In this document: one piece after another, positions 27,910-35,975 of the stretch | Layout of the letters: each line of letters begins with the position of its first letter | Numbering within the stretch: the stretch's first letter is position 1 | Source of the DNA: Rhizobium sophorae | GTDB lineage: Bacteria > Pseudomonadota > Alphaproteobacteria > Rhizobiales > Rhizobiaceae | Direction: 5' to 3' | DNA: 64,000 nt | NCBI RefSeq assembly: GCF_013087515.1 | Contig: NZ_JABFCN010000066.1 | Span: 248,001 to 312,000 of the forward strand | Position numbers and translations under genes: made by a program | Notes under the pieces: generated by a model | Databases searched by the model: none | Told to the model about the DNA's origin: nothing | The model's input: the letters and a program-made list of their open reading frames with translations, nothing else

Positions 27910-28740
27910 GTGACCGCTCAACCCATCATCACTTTCCATGACGGACATTCCATTCCGCAAGTCGGCCTCGGCGTCTGGCAGACGCCGCAGGAGGTCGCTG
28001 CTCCCACCGTGCGAACGGCGATCGCCGCCGGCTATCGTCACGTCGATACCGCTTCCGGTTACGATAACGAAGAGGGCGTCGGTGAAGGCATCCGCTCTTC
28101 CGGCCTCGACCGCAAGGATATCTTCGTCACCACCAAGCTCAGGAATACCGATCAGGGCTATGACAATACGCTGCGCGCCTTCGACGGCAGCCTGAAGAAG
28201 CTCGGTTCCGAATATGTCGACCTCTATCTCATTCACTGGCCATCGCCGCATCGCGGCCTTTATACAGAGACCTGGAAGGCTTTCGTGCGCATCCGGGAAG
28301 AGGGCCGCGCCCGCTCGATCGGCGTGTCGAATTTCTATCCTGAACATCTCGAGCGCATCATCGGTGAAACTGGCGTCGTCCCCGTCATAAACCAGATCGA
28401 GCTGCATCCCGATTTCCAGCAGAAGGCGGCGCAGGAGGCTCATCAGAAGCTGAATATCGCCACCGAATCCTGGAGCCCGCTCGGGCAGGGCAAGTTCGTC
28501 TCGAACCCTGTTATCGGCGAGATCGCCAAAAAGCATCAGAAGACGCCGGCCCAGGTCATCATTCGCTGGCACATCGACACCGGCCTCGTCGTCATCCCGA
28601 AATCCGTGACGCCGTCGCGCATCGAGGAGAATTTCCAGGTGTTCGACTTCAAGCTCGATGCCGACGATATGGCCGCGATCGCCAAGCTTGATAGCGCCGA
28701 CGCCCGCATGGGGCCGGACCCGCACACGGCGACCTTCTGA
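27910..28740 (+). CDS. Aldo/keto reductase (2,5-diketo-D-gluconate reductase type)
   Basis: This 276-residue NADPH-dependent (alpha/beta)8-barrel reductase carries the catalytic tetrad in HVDTASGYDNEEGVGEGIRSSG (Asp, Tyr), VTTKL (Lys) and LYLIHWP (His). The C-terminal cofactor pocket is VVIPKSVTPSRIEENFQVFDF. It matches the AKR5-like group that includes DkgA/DkgB and methylglyoxal reductases, acting on sugar-derived or small aldehydes in the cytoplasm. The exact substrate is unknown. A GC-rich terminator follows. Confidence 0.9.
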   Translation: MTAQPIITFHDGHSIPQVGLGVWQTPQEVAAPTVRTAIAAGYRHVDTASGYDNEEGVGEGIRSSGLDRKDIFVTTKLRNTDQGYDNTLRAFDGSLKKLGSEYVDLYLIHWPSPHRGLYTETWKAFVRIREEGRARSIGVSNFYPEHLERIIGETGVVPVINQIELHPDFQQKAAQEAHQKLNIATESWSPLGQGKFVSNPVIGEIAKKHQKTPAQVIIRWHIDTGLVVIPKSVTPSRIEENFQVFDFKLDADDMAAIAKLDSADARMGPDPHTATF

Positions 28741-28772
28741 TCGCCGTCCCAATCATTGCCAAGCCAATCAGC

Positions 28773-28807
28773 GGCCGCCTCGGGAGAGATCACCCGCGGC
28801 GGCCTTT
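28773..28807 (+). terminator. Terminator after the aldo/keto reductase gene
   Basis: GGCCGCC and GGCGGCC form a 7-bp GC stem with an 18-nt loop, followed by TTTG. The weak T tract makes efficiency uncertain. Confidence 0.55.
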
Positions 28808-28826
28808 GTATGACAGGCCTGCCGCT

Positions 28827-29180
28827 TCAATAATTACATTTGGACGAGCCGTTGGTCGGGGTAAAACCGTAGTTGCAGGCATTGTTCAGGCGCTGCGGCC
28901 GTCCGATCGAGCCGGTATGTTCGTCCGAAGCGAAGGCGCGCGAGGGATACCAATAGCCGTTCGAGCTCTTGGTATAGCCGGGCCGGGCGCTGCTATAACC
29001 GCGATATCCATTGAGAGTTGGTGCCTTGCTTTGCGCGACCTGTTGCCACAAGCCGGAAGAGACCGTGATCGGCGGTACCGTCGGATGGATCGGCGCAGCC
29101 GCAGCGGCATCGATTGATGCCAGCGATGCGAACACGCCCAGAATGGTTTGCGGCAGGCGTCCTGCCATTTTCTGTCTCAT
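28827..29180 (-). CDS. Small exported hypothetical protein
   Basis: This 117-residue protein has an N-terminal signal-like segment (RLPQTILGVFASLASIDAAAAAP) and a polar mature part rich in Gly, Ser, Tyr and Asn: GYRGYSSARPGYTKSSNGYWYPSRAF and PQRLNNACNYGFTPTNGSSKCNY. The two Cys near the end could form a disulfide. GGGAG lies 8 bp before the ATG, supporting the start. I do not recognise a family with confidence; the Gly-Tyr composition recalls small rhizobial secreted proteins. It is transcribed alone. Confidence 0.6.
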   Translation of the reverse strand: MRQKMAGRLPQTILGVFASLASIDAAAAAPIHPTVPPITVSSGLWQQVAQSKAPTLNGYRGYSSARPGYTKSSNGYWYPSRAFASDEHTGSIGRPQRLNNACNYGFTPTNGSSKCNY

Positions 29181-29438
29181 GGTTATTCTCCCAGATCACA
29201 CAACACGGAGCTGGCCTAGCCAGGCCAGTGATCGCCGAAACCGGCAATGGACGCCCGAAATCGTGCCTGTCGAAAGTCGCGCGACTTGCGCCTGAAGCGC
29301 CATCTCGATGAAGCCATAGGCCTTCGCCGATGTCGATTGCCCGAACGGGTGAAATCGAGAAGGCGTGCCATGCACCGACGAGACTATGGGATCATTACCC
29401 GTCAGGTGCCGAGGAAACAGGGTGCCATAAAATGCGAA
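29181..29438. other. Gene-free spacer between the small exported protein gene and the leuC terminator
   Basis: Together with the hairpin at 29439-29468 the gene-free region is 314 bp. It must contain the promoter of the small exported protein gene (minus strand). A short dyad CTGGCC/GGCCAG lies at 29211-29228. No convincing coding sequence or RNA was seen in it. Confidence 0.5.
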
Positions 29439-29468
29439 GCCCACCGATGCGCAGGGGCATCGGTGGGC
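29439..29468 (-). terminator. Intrinsic terminator of leuC (probably bidirectional)
   Basis: GCCCACCGATGC and GCATCGGTGGGC form a perfect 12-bp stem with a 6-nt loop, 27 bp after the leuC stop. On the minus strand it is followed by TTCGCATTTTAT, and on the plus strand by TTTTG, so it could work both ways. Confidence 0.85.
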
Positions 29469-29494
29469 TTTTGATTGTCATCCGTTTTGACGGA

Positions 29495-30904
29495 TCAGTT
29501 CCACTCGCGGATATCGACGAAGTGCCCGGCGATCGCGGCTGCGGCTGCCATTGCCGGCGAGACGAGGTGCGTGCGGCCCTTGAAGCCCTGACGACCTTCG
29601 AAGTTGCGGTTCGAGGTCGATGCGCAGCGTTCGCCCGGCTTCAGGCGGTCGTCGTTCATGGCAAGGCACATGGAGCAGCCCGGCTCGCGCCAGTCGAAAC
29701 CGGCGGCCTTGAAGATCTTGTCGAGGCCTTCGGCTTCCGCCTGTTCCTTGACGAGGCCGGAGCCCGGCACGATCATTGCGTCGACGGTTGGGGCAACCGT
29801 CTTGCCTTCGACGACCTTGGCGACTTCGCGCAGGTCCTCGATGCGGCCGTTGGTGCAGGAGCCGATGAAGACGCGGTCAAGGGTGATGTCGGTCATCTTC
29901 GTGCCCGGCTTCAGGCCCATATAGTCAAGCGCGCGCCACTTGGAGGTGCGCTTGGTTTCGTCCGGAATGTCGTCCGGGTTCGGAACGATGCCCTGGACGG
30001 AGATGACATCTTCGGGCGAGGAGCCCCAGGAAACGATCGGCGGCAGGCTGGCGGCGTCGAGCACGACGACACGGTCGTAGTGAGCGCCCTCGTCGGTCTG
30101 CAGTGTCTTCCAGTAGGCGATCGCCTGTTCCAGCGCCTCGCCCTTCGGCGCGCGCGGCTTGCCCTTGATGTATTCGAAGGTCTTTTCGTCAGGGGCGATC
30201 AGGCCAGCGCGGGCGCCGCCTTCGATCGTCATGTTGCAGATGGTCATCCGGCCTTCCATCGACAGCGCGCGGATCGCTTCGCCGGCAAATTCGATGACGT
30301 GGCCGGTGCCGCCGGCTGTGCCGATCTCGCCGATGATGGCAAGAATGATGTCCTTGGCGGTGACGTGCGGCGGAAGCACACCGTCGACCCGCACCAGCAT
30401 GTTTTTTGCCTTCTTCTGGATCAGCGTCTGGGTCGCCAGAACATGCTCGACCTCGGAGGTGCCGATGCCGTGCGCCAGGGCGCCGAAGGCGCCGTGCGTC
30501 GAGGTGTGGCTGTCGCCGCAGACGATGGTCATGCCGGGCAGGGTGAAGCCCTGTTCCGGACCGACGATGTGGACGATGCCCTGGCGCTTGTCGCTTGCCG
30601 AATAATATTCGACGCCGAATTCGGCGGCGTTGGTGGCCAGCGCTTCCACCTGGATGCGGCTTTCCTCGTTCTTGATGCCGAGATGGCGGTCGGGCGAGGT
30701 GGGGACGTTATGGTCGACGACGGCAAGCGTCTTTTCCGGCGCGCGAACCTTGCGGCCGGTCATGCGCAGGCCTTCGAAAGCCTGCGGCGAGGTGACTTCG
30801 TGGACCAGGTGGCGGTCGATGTAGAGAAGACAGGTGCCGTCTGCCTGTTCGTCGACCAGATGATCGTCCCAGATCTTGTCGTAGAGGGTACGCGGTGCGC
30901 TCAT
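29495..30904 (-). CDS. leuC: 3-isopropylmalate dehydratase large subunit
   Basis: This 469-residue aconitase-family enzyme of leucine synthesis isomerises 2- to 3-isopropylmalate with LeuD. The [4Fe-4S] ligands are in IGSCTNGRIEDLR (near 340) and in EPGCSMCLAMNDD (near 405, two Cys). Other family landmarks are DSHTSTHGAFGALAHGIGTSEVEHVLATQ and GAHYDRVVVLDA. leuD is not in the window. The 285-bp upstream region holds the terminator of the previous gene and presumably the leuC promoter. Confidence 0.97.
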   Translation of the reverse strand: MSAPRTLYDKIWDDHLVDEQADGTCLLYIDRHLVHEVTSPQAFEGLRMTGRKVRAPEKTLAVVDHNVPTSPDRHLGIKNEESRIQVEALATNAAEFGVEYYSASDKRQGIVHIVGPEQGFTLPGMTIVCGDSHTSTHGAFGALAHGIGTSEVEHVLATQTLIQKKAKNMLVRVDGVLPPHVTAKDIILAIIGEIGTAGGTGHVIEFAGEAIRALSMEGRMTICNMTIEGGARAGLIAPDEKTFEYIKGKPRAPKGEALEQAIAYWKTLQTDEGAHYDRVVVLDAASLPPIVSWGSSPEDVISVQGIVPNPDDIPDETKRTSKWRALDYMGLKPGTKMTDITLDRVFIGSCTNGRIEDLREVAKVVEGKTVAPTVDAMIVPGSGLVKEQAEAEGLDKIFKAAGFDWREPGCSMCLAMNDDRLKPGERCASTSNRNFEGRQGFKGRTHLVSPAMAAAAAIAGHFVDIREWN

Positions 30905-31017
30905 GGCGTTAAGTCCGTTTTTCTAAAGCTTTTGGAAAATCGAGAAATGGCAGATCAGGCTCCGCCGGCCGTCATTCGATCAACGAAGTCGGCTGTTGAG
31001 CGCACCGGACACGCACG

Positions 31018-31058
31018 CAAAAAACCGTGCCGGCAGGCGATAATGGTCCTGCAGCACG
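31018..31058 (-). terminator. Intrinsic terminator of the amino-acid ABC genes
   Basis: On the minus strand CGTGC..CAGG pairs with CCTG..GCACG (a 9-bp stem with a small internal loop), followed at once by GTTTTTT. It lies 130 bp after the permease stop and separates this operon from leuC. Confidence 0.75.
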
Positions 31059-31189
31059 AAAATATGCGCACCAATGCATCTGAACTTGGATTCCATGGCC
31101 CTGCATATAGCGATTTTTCGCGGCGGCTTCAATTTGAATCATCAGCAGACGCTCTGCGGCCGCTCCGCGGCGCGGCGGGTATTGATCGC

Positions 31190-32005
31190 TTACCGCGACT
31201 TCATCCATCTCTCCGTCCGCCGCAGCGCCAGCGACAGGCCGATCGTCAGGATCAGATAGATATAGGTGACGATCGAATAGGTCTCGAAGAAGCGGAAGGA
31301 GCCGGCAGCATAGACCTTGCCCATCTGGGTGATGTCGGCGACTCCGAGCACGGAGACGAGCGAGCTGTCTTTCACCATCGAGACGAAATCGTTGGAGAGC
31401 GGCGGGAAGATCACCCGGATCGCCTGCGGGAAGACGACGGAGCGAAAGCGCCGGTAGCGCGACAGGCCAAGCGCCTTGGCTGCCTCGATCTGGCCCAGAT
31501 CGACCGACTGGAAACCGGCCCGGAAGATTTCGGCGATGAAGGAGGAATAGCCGACCGTCAGCGCGATGATCGCTCGCCACATCAGCGAGAGATCGCGCAC
31601 CAGGATGGGCTCGGCTACGCCTGATGTCACCAGCGGTGAAATCAGGAAATTATAGCCTGCAACCAGAGCCGGCGCGCCGACGAAGGCGACGTAGAACAGC
31701 AGCACGAGGATCGGTATGCCGCGGATGATCTCGATGTAGAAGCGCGCAATCTGCCGCAACACCTGGCTGTCGGCCATGCCAAGCAGGCAGATGCCGAGGC
31801 CGAGCACGGTGGCGAGCACGAAGGCGACCAGCGTGACGAAGACGGTGATGCCGACACCGTTGACGACGGTGCGGAAGACCTGGGCGTAGATATCGTTGGC
31901 GACGATGACGGCGGCAAGCACGATGCCGATCGTGACGAGGGCGACCAGCCACCAGGGATAGTCGTCCTTGACGTGTCTGTCGGGAGATGGTCGCACTGCC
32001 ATCAA
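31190..32005 (-). CDS. Polar amino acid ABC transporter permease (HisM/GlnP family)
   Basis: This 271-residue permease has a positively charged start (RPSPDRHVKDDYPWW) and about six membrane helices. The EAA loop FQSVDLGQIEAAKALGLSRYRRFRSVVFPQAIR is diagnostic of the polar amino acid family, and GIPILVLLFYVAFVGAP is a typical helix pair. It works with the binding protein encoded 13 bp upstream. No ATPase gene is next to it, so the ATPase must be shared or encoded elsewhere. Confidence 0.9.
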   Translation of the reverse strand: MMAVRPSPDRHVKDDYPWWLVALVTIGIVLAAVIVANDIYAQVFRTVVNGVGITVFVTLVAFVLATVLGLGICLLGMADSQVLRQIARFYIEIIRGIPILVLLFYVAFVGAPALVAGYNFLISPLVTSGVAEPILVRDLSLMWRAIIALTVGYSSFIAEIFRAGFQSVDLGQIEAAKALGLSRYRRFRSVVFPQAIRVIFPPLSNDFVSMVKDSSLVSVLGVADITQMGKVYAAGSFRFFETYSIVTYIYLILTIGLSLALRRTERWMKSR

Positions 32006-32018
32006 TAGTTGCTCGGCG

Positions 32019-32816
32019 TCATTCGCCCATCTTGTAGTCGAGGAACCACTTCTTGTTCAGCGTATCGAGCGTGCCGTCGGCCTTGAGTGCTGAAATGGCG
32101 GCATTGACCGGGGCGACAAGGTCGGACCCTTTCGGGAAGATGAAGCCGAAATCCTCGGTGCCGAGCGGTTCGCCGATCAGCTTCAGGGCGCCGTTCGAGG
32201 CATCGACATAACCCTTGCCGGCGGTGCCGTCGGTCAGCACGACGTCGACGTCGCCGGCCTTCAGGGCCTGGACGGTGGCGCCGAAGGTTTCGAAGAGCTT
32301 GATGCGGGGGTTCTGCTCGTTGCCATCAAGCACTTCATAGACGGCGGTGTAGAAAGGCGTGGTGCCGGGCTGTGCGCCGACCAGGCCATCCTTGAATTCG
32401 CCGAAGGACTTGGCATCGGTGAAGCGCTTCTCGTCGCCGCGCACGAGCATGAACTGCTGCGAGCGCATATAGGGGTCGGAGAAATCCACTTTCTGCTTGC
32501 GGTCTTCCTTGATGGTGATGCCGGTCATGCCGATGTTGTACTGGCCATCGGACACGGCCTGGATCATCGCGTCCCAGCTGGTGTTCTGGTATTCGACCTT
32601 GAAATTCAGCCGCTTGGCGATCTCGTTCATCGCATCATATTCCCAGCCGATCGCCTTGCCGGATTTCGGATCGACGAATTGCAGCGGCGGATAGGCATTC
32701 TCGGTGACGACGACGACGCTCTTGCCGCCGAGATCGGGCAGCTCGGCGGCCGATGCGGCGAGGGGTAGAAGAGCAAGGGCGGCGAAGCTCGCAAGAACGG
32801 TACGGCGAAACAACAT
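32019..32816 (-). CDS. Amino acid ABC transporter substrate-binding protein (family 3)
   Basis: This is a 265-residue periplasmic binding protein. Signal peptide MLFRRTVLASFAALALLPLAASA is followed by KSVVVVTENAYPPLQFVDPKSGKAIGWEYDAMNEIAKRL, the family start. NIGMTGITIKEDRKQKVDFSDPYM forms the hinge and carboxylate-binding region, and DVVLTDGTAGKGYV carries the second-lobe Asp. It captures a polar amino acid or similar compound; which one is unknown. The frame runs on upstream to 33173 across the rplS terminator, but the signal peptide fixes the start at 32816. Confidence 0.92.
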   Translation of the reverse strand: MLFRRTVLASFAALALLPLAASAAELPDLGGKSVVVVTENAYPPLQFVDPKSGKAIGWEYDAMNEIAKRLNFKVEYQNTSWDAMIQAVSDGQYNIGMTGITIKEDRKQKVDFSDPYMRSQQFMLVRGDEKRFTDAKSFGEFKDGLVGAQPGTTPFYTAVYEVLDGNEQNPRIKLFETFGATVQALKAGDVDVVLTDGTAGKGYVDASNGALKLIGEPLGTEDFGFIFPKGSDLVAPVNAAISALKADGTLDTLNKKWFLDYKMGE

Positions 32817-32907
32817 TGAACGGTTCCCCAAAATTGAACGGCAAAAACTGTCACGGAAGATAGGTCTGAGGCAAGGCCGCCCACTGCGTGCCCGAGCAAA
32901 AAATAGA

Positions 32908-32931
32908 AAAGGCGACCCGAAGGCCGCCTTT
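32908..32931 (-). terminator. Intrinsic terminator of rplS
   Basis: On the minus strand AAAGGCG and CGCCTTT form a GC-rich hairpin whose 3' side runs into TTTTCTATTTTTT. It lies 31 bp after the rplS stop and separates it from the amino-acid transporter genes. Confidence 0.85.
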
Positions 32932-32961
32932 CCAAGCAAAGAATTTTGCGTAGCGCAGATC

Positions 32962-33516
32962 TTATTCTGCTGCCGGTTCCGCTGCAGCGGCGGCTGCTTC
33001 TGCGGCGGCCTTTTCGGCAGCGGCCTTGGCTTCCGCAGCTTCGGCTGCTGCCTTCTCGGCGGCGAGCGCCTGAGCTGCTGCAACCTTTTCAGCTTCGATG
33101 CGTGCCTTTTCCTCGGCAATAGCGGCGCGCTCGGCGTCGTTAAGCTTGCGGGCGCGGACGCCGGTGTCTTCAACGATACGGGCAGACTTGCCGCGACGGT
33201 CGCGCAGGTAATAGAGCTTGGCGCGACGGACCTTACCGCGGCGAACGACGTCGACGCTTTCGATCATCGGCGAGTAGACCGGGAATACGCGCTCGACACC
33301 TTCGCCGTAGGAGATCTTGCGAACCGTGAAGTTTTCCTGCAGGCCGCCGCCGGAGCGGGCGATGCAGACGCCTTCATAGGCCTGAACGCGGGTACGGGTG
33401 CCTTCCGTGACCTTCACGTTGACGCGGACGGTGTCGCCCGGGGAAAATTCTGGAAGCGTGCGCTTGGCTTCGATCTTGGCGGCCTGTTCGGCCTCAAGCT
33501 GCTGAATGATGTTCAT
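32962..33516 (-). CDS. rplS: Large ribosomal subunit protein bL19, with long C-terminal tail
   Basis: The first ~115 of 184 residues are standard L19: MNIIQQLEAEQ, FSPGDTVRVNVKVTEGTRTRVQAYEGVCIARSGGG, YSPMIESVDVVRRGKVRRAKLYYLRDRRGKSARI. Normal bacterial L19 is ~115-130 residues. Here a ~65-residue helical tail rich in Ala, Glu and Lys follows (for example EKARIEAEKVAAAQALAAEKAA), probably a single long helix. The frame is open upstream to 33669, but MNIIQQLE is the true start. L19 lies at the 30S-50S interface. It is part of the rpsP-rimM-trmD-rplS group, though separated from trmD by a repeat. Confidence 0.95.
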   Translation of the reverse strand: MNIIQQLEAEQAAKIEAKRTLPEFSPGDTVRVNVKVTEGTRTRVQAYEGVCIARSGGGLQENFTVRKISYGEGVERVFPVYSPMIESVDVVRRGKVRRAKLYYLRDRRGKSARIVEDTGVRARKLNDAERAAIAEEKARIEAEKVAAAQALAAEKAAAEAAEAKAAAEKAAAEAAAAAAEPAAE

Positions 33517-33751
33517 CGTCTTAACCTTTGGTTCTTCTGAAACAGCCAGAGCGCTCAACACTGATCCTTCGGAACTGGCCTCAGGACTTTGCCCGTCAAG
33601 GGCGGGAGCGGATTCGCCATTCTTTGTTTGCTGGCAGACGGGGATAAACCCCATTTCCGCGTGCGCCAATACACGAAAGGCCAGGGCTTGTCATCCCTTG
33701 GGCGGCATTTTTGTGAAAAGGGCTGCGAAATCAGCCGCTTTTTCTCACTTT

Positions 33752-33852
33752 GCAGCGCCGCGCGCCTTTTCAGACGCGCAAAGGACGCTGTAACACTTTG
33801 AATCTACGCATCGTGCTTTCCGAAAATCGATCCTGATTGTCGAGCCGATGCG
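33752..33852. repeat. Nested-palindrome repeat, copy 2 (reverse orientation)
   Basis: Read on the minus strand, it contains GATTCAAAGTGTTACAGCG, TCCTTTGCGCGTC, a hairpin and GGCGGCGCTG-like end, the same order as at 15795 and 52050. It also carries ATCGATTTTCGGAAAGCACG, seen in related form at 50885. It lies between trmD and rplS and ends at the trmD stop codon. Confidence 0.7.
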
Positions 33853-34536
33853 CTAGCCTTTTTCGAGCAGATCCGGCCGCCGCTCCCGAGTCAGCCGCAC
33901 CGCTTCCTGATGCCGCCATTTTTCGATGGCGCCGTGGTTGCCCGAGGTGAGGATCGCGGGGATTTCCCGGCCTTCCCACTCCTGCGGGCGGGTATAATGC
34001 GGATGTTCCAGCAATCCGCCTTCGAAGCTTTCGTGCAGGCCGGAAAGATCGTTGCCCATGACGCCAGGCAGGATGCGGACGATTGCATCGAGCACGATCA
34101 GCGCCGCCGGCTCGCCGCCGGATAGGACGTAATCGCCGATCGAGACCTCTTCCAATCCGCGCGCCTCGATCACCCGCTGGTCGACGCCCTCGAAGCGGCC
34201 GCAGACGATGGTGACGCCGTCGCCGGCCGCCAGCTCGCGCACACGCTGCTGCGTCAGCGGCCGGCCGCGCGGGCTCATCAGCAGCCGCGGGCGGGTATCG
34301 TTTTCTGAGGCACTGTCGATTGCGCGGGCGAGAATGTCTGGTTTCAGCACCATGCCGGCGCCGCCGCCTGCCGGGGTGTCATCGACAGTGCGGTGTCTGT
34401 CGGTGGCAAAGTCGCGGATCTGTACCGTGTCCAACGACCATTGCCCCCGCTCCATCGCCTTGCCGGCGAGCGAGAAGCCCAGATGCCCCGGAAACATTTC
34501 CGGATAAAGTGTCAGCACGCTCGCCCGGAATGCCAT
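33853..34536 (-). CDS. trmD: tRNA (guanine-N1-)-methyltransferase
   Basis: This 227-residue SPOUT methyltransferase makes m1G37 in tRNAs and prevents +1 frameshifting. The N-terminal FRASVLTLYPEMFPG, VDDTPAGGGAGMVLKPD and MSPRGRPLTQQRVRELA precede the trefoil knot with CGRFEGVDQRVIE and EVSIGDYVLSGGEPAALIVLDAI. The start ATG shares one base with the rimM stop (TGATG). A GTG one codon earlier is possible. The standard gene order rimM-trmD-rplS holds. Confidence 0.96.
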   Translation of the reverse strand: MAFRASVLTLYPEMFPGHLGFSLAGKAMERGQWSLDTVQIRDFATDRHRTVDDTPAGGGAGMVLKPDILARAIDSASENDTRPRLLMSPRGRPLTQQRVRELAAGDGVTIVCGRFEGVDQRVIEARGLEEVSIGDYVLSGGEPAALIVLDAIVRILPGVMGNDLSGLHESFEGGLLEHPHYTRPQEWEGREIPAILTSGNHGAIEKWRHQEAVRLTRERRPDLLEKG

Positions 34537-35105
34537 CACTTCTTCTTTTTCGGCTTGTCGGGAGTGAATTTCGAAAGTTCTTCCGGATCGTCGGCCAGAC
34601 CTGCCGCCAGCGGATCGATCAGCAGCGTGCCGGCCTCGAGGTCGATCTCCAGTACCGAGGCTTCGGAGAAGGGGATCAGCACCGGGCGTTTACCCGGACC
34701 CTTGAGTTCCAGCAGGTCGCCGGCGCCGAAATCGAAGACGCCGGTGACCGTGCCATAGCTGACGCCCTTGTCGTCGCGCGCCTCGAGCCCTTCGAGATCG
34801 GCATAGTAGAACTCATCGTCCTCCAGCTCCTCGTCCGGCAGGTTGTCCCGCTCGATATAGAGTTCAAGCCCGTTCAGGGCCTCGGCGGCATTGCGGTCGT
34901 TGACGCCGCGGAAACGGACGACGACAACATTCTTCATCTCGCGGATTTCGAGGACTTCGAAGCTACGGCCGTCCATGCTGTGCAGATGGCCGTAGTCGCC
35001 AAGGGCGCTCGGATCGGCCGTATAGGCCTTGGCGCGCACCTCGCCCCGGAGGCCCTGCGCGCCACCGATCGTCGCCATCAGAACGGGGTTTTCAAGCTTT
35101 GTCAT
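34536..35105 (-). CDS. rimM: Ribosome maturation factor RimM
   Basis: This 189-residue protein begins MTKLENPVLMATIGGAQGLRGEVRAKAYT, a typical RimM beta-barrel domain. The PRC-barrel half follows with DDEFYYADLEGLEARDDKGVSYGTVTGVFDFGAGDLLEL and ends with a lysine-rich tail. RimM assists 30S head assembly with S19. The frame is open upstream to 35183, but the ATG at 35105 is the family start. It overlaps trmD by one base. Confidence 0.95.
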   Translation of the reverse strand: MTKLENPVLMATIGGAQGLRGEVRAKAYTADPSALGDYGHLHSMDGRSFEVLEIREMKNVVVVRFRGVNDRNAAEALNGLELYIERDNLPDEELEDDEFYYADLEGLEARDDKGVSYGTVTGVFDFGAGDLLELKGPGKRPVLIPFSEASVLEIDLEAGTLLIDPLAAGLADDPEELSKFTPDKPKKKK

Positions 35106-35218
35106 GGGTTCCTTCATGTGAAGCCGAAAGACAGGTTTCTCATAAACGAAGTGTGGGCGATTGGAAACGAAAACGGGCGGCATGTCGCCATGCCGCCCGC
35201 TCGAAGGGAAAGTCCCGA

Positions 35219-35590
35219 TTATTCCGCGGCGTCGGCAGCAGCAGCTGCGGCGTCGGCAACCTTCTGAGCCTTTTCGGCGGCGCGTTCCTGGGCGCGCTTG
35301 CCAGGCTTTGCCTTGACCGGGTTGTTCTTGACTTCGCGCTTGGCAACGCCGGCCTCATCGAGGAAGCGCAAAACGCGGTCGGTCGGCTGAGCGCCGTGTT
35401 CGATCCAGTGCTTGATGCGCTCGGCGTTCAGCTGAACGCGCTTCTCATCGTCCTTGGCGAGCATCGGGTTCCAGGAACCGAGGTTTTCGAGGAAGCGGCC
35501 GTCACGCGGGCTGCGCGCATCGGCGAGAACGACGTGGTAGTACGGGCGCTTCTTGGAACCACCGCGGGCGAGACGAATTTTCAGTGCCAT
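35219..35590 (-). CDS. rpsP: Small ribosomal subunit protein bS16, extended C-terminus
   Basis: This 123-residue protein has the S16 core at residues 1-80: MALKIRLARGGSKKRPYYHVVLADARSPRDGRFLENLGSWNP and RIKHWIEHGAQPTDRVLRFL. Most bacterial S16 proteins end near residue 80-90; here a ~40-residue tail rich in Lys then Ala follows (KAKPGKRAQERAAEKAQKV). It is an essential early-assembly protein of the 30S subunit, at the head of the rpsP-rimM-trmD group and 48 bp after the chorismate mutase gene. Confidence 0.96.
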   Translation of the reverse strand: MALKIRLARGGSKKRPYYHVVLADARSPRDGRFLENLGSWNPMLAKDDEKRVQLNAERIKHWIEHGAQPTDRVLRFLDEAGVAKREVKNNPVKAKPGKRAQERAAEKAQKVADAAAAAADAAE

Positions 35591-35638
35591 GTTCTTTACT
35601 CCTTGGGCTTTTCTTGACCGCTTCGTTAAGCGGTACGG

Positions 35639-35959
35639 TTATCGGGCTGCAGCGCTTTGTTCAGCGTGATCCGCAGCGATCTGCTCATGATGCCGGATGA
35701 CTTCCTTGATGACGAAGTTCAGGAACTTCTCGGCGAAATCCGGGTCCAGATTGGCGGCTTTCGCCAGCTGGCGAAGGCGTTCGATCTGGTATTCCTCGCG
35801 CGCCGGGTCGGCCGGCGGCAGATTGTATTTGGCCTTCAGCACGCCGACCTCTTTGGTGCAGCGGAAGCGTTCAGCCAGCATGTGCACGAGCGCCGCGTCG
35901 ATATTGTCGATCGACTGGCGGTAGCTCGAAAGCTGGGCTTTGACGTCTGGATCAATCAT
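35639..35959 (-). CDS. Chorismate mutase, AroQ class
   Basis: This 106-residue all-helical enzyme rearranges chorismate to prephenate, the first step to Phe and Tyr. It starts MIDPDVKAQLSSYRQSIDNIDAALVHMLAERF, with the Arg of the first helix and RCTKEVGVLKAKYNLPPADPAREEYQIERL supplying the active-site basic residues. The dimeric AroQ fold needs about 90 residues, which fits. It sits between ffh (16 bp) and rpsP (48 bp), a fixed order in rhizobia that links it only by transcription to translation genes. Confidence 0.92.
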   Translation of the reverse strand: MIDPDVKAQLSSYRQSIDNIDAALVHMLAERFRCTKEVGVLKAKYNLPPADPAREEYQIERLRQLAKAANLDPDFAEKFLNFVIKEVIRHHEQIAADHAEQSAAAR

Positions 35960-35975
35960 GGGGTAGGCGATCCTT

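Noticed and set aside
29330..31624. 764-residue plus-strand frame opposite leuC
   Set aside because: It is antisense to leuC and the amino acid permease, has no recognisable domain and is a codon-bias shadow.
32817..33173. Long N-terminal extension of the amino acid binding protein frame
   Set aside because: It crosses the rplS stop and terminator and has an odd Arg/Lys/Pro/Gln-rich composition, while a clear signal peptide starts at 32816.
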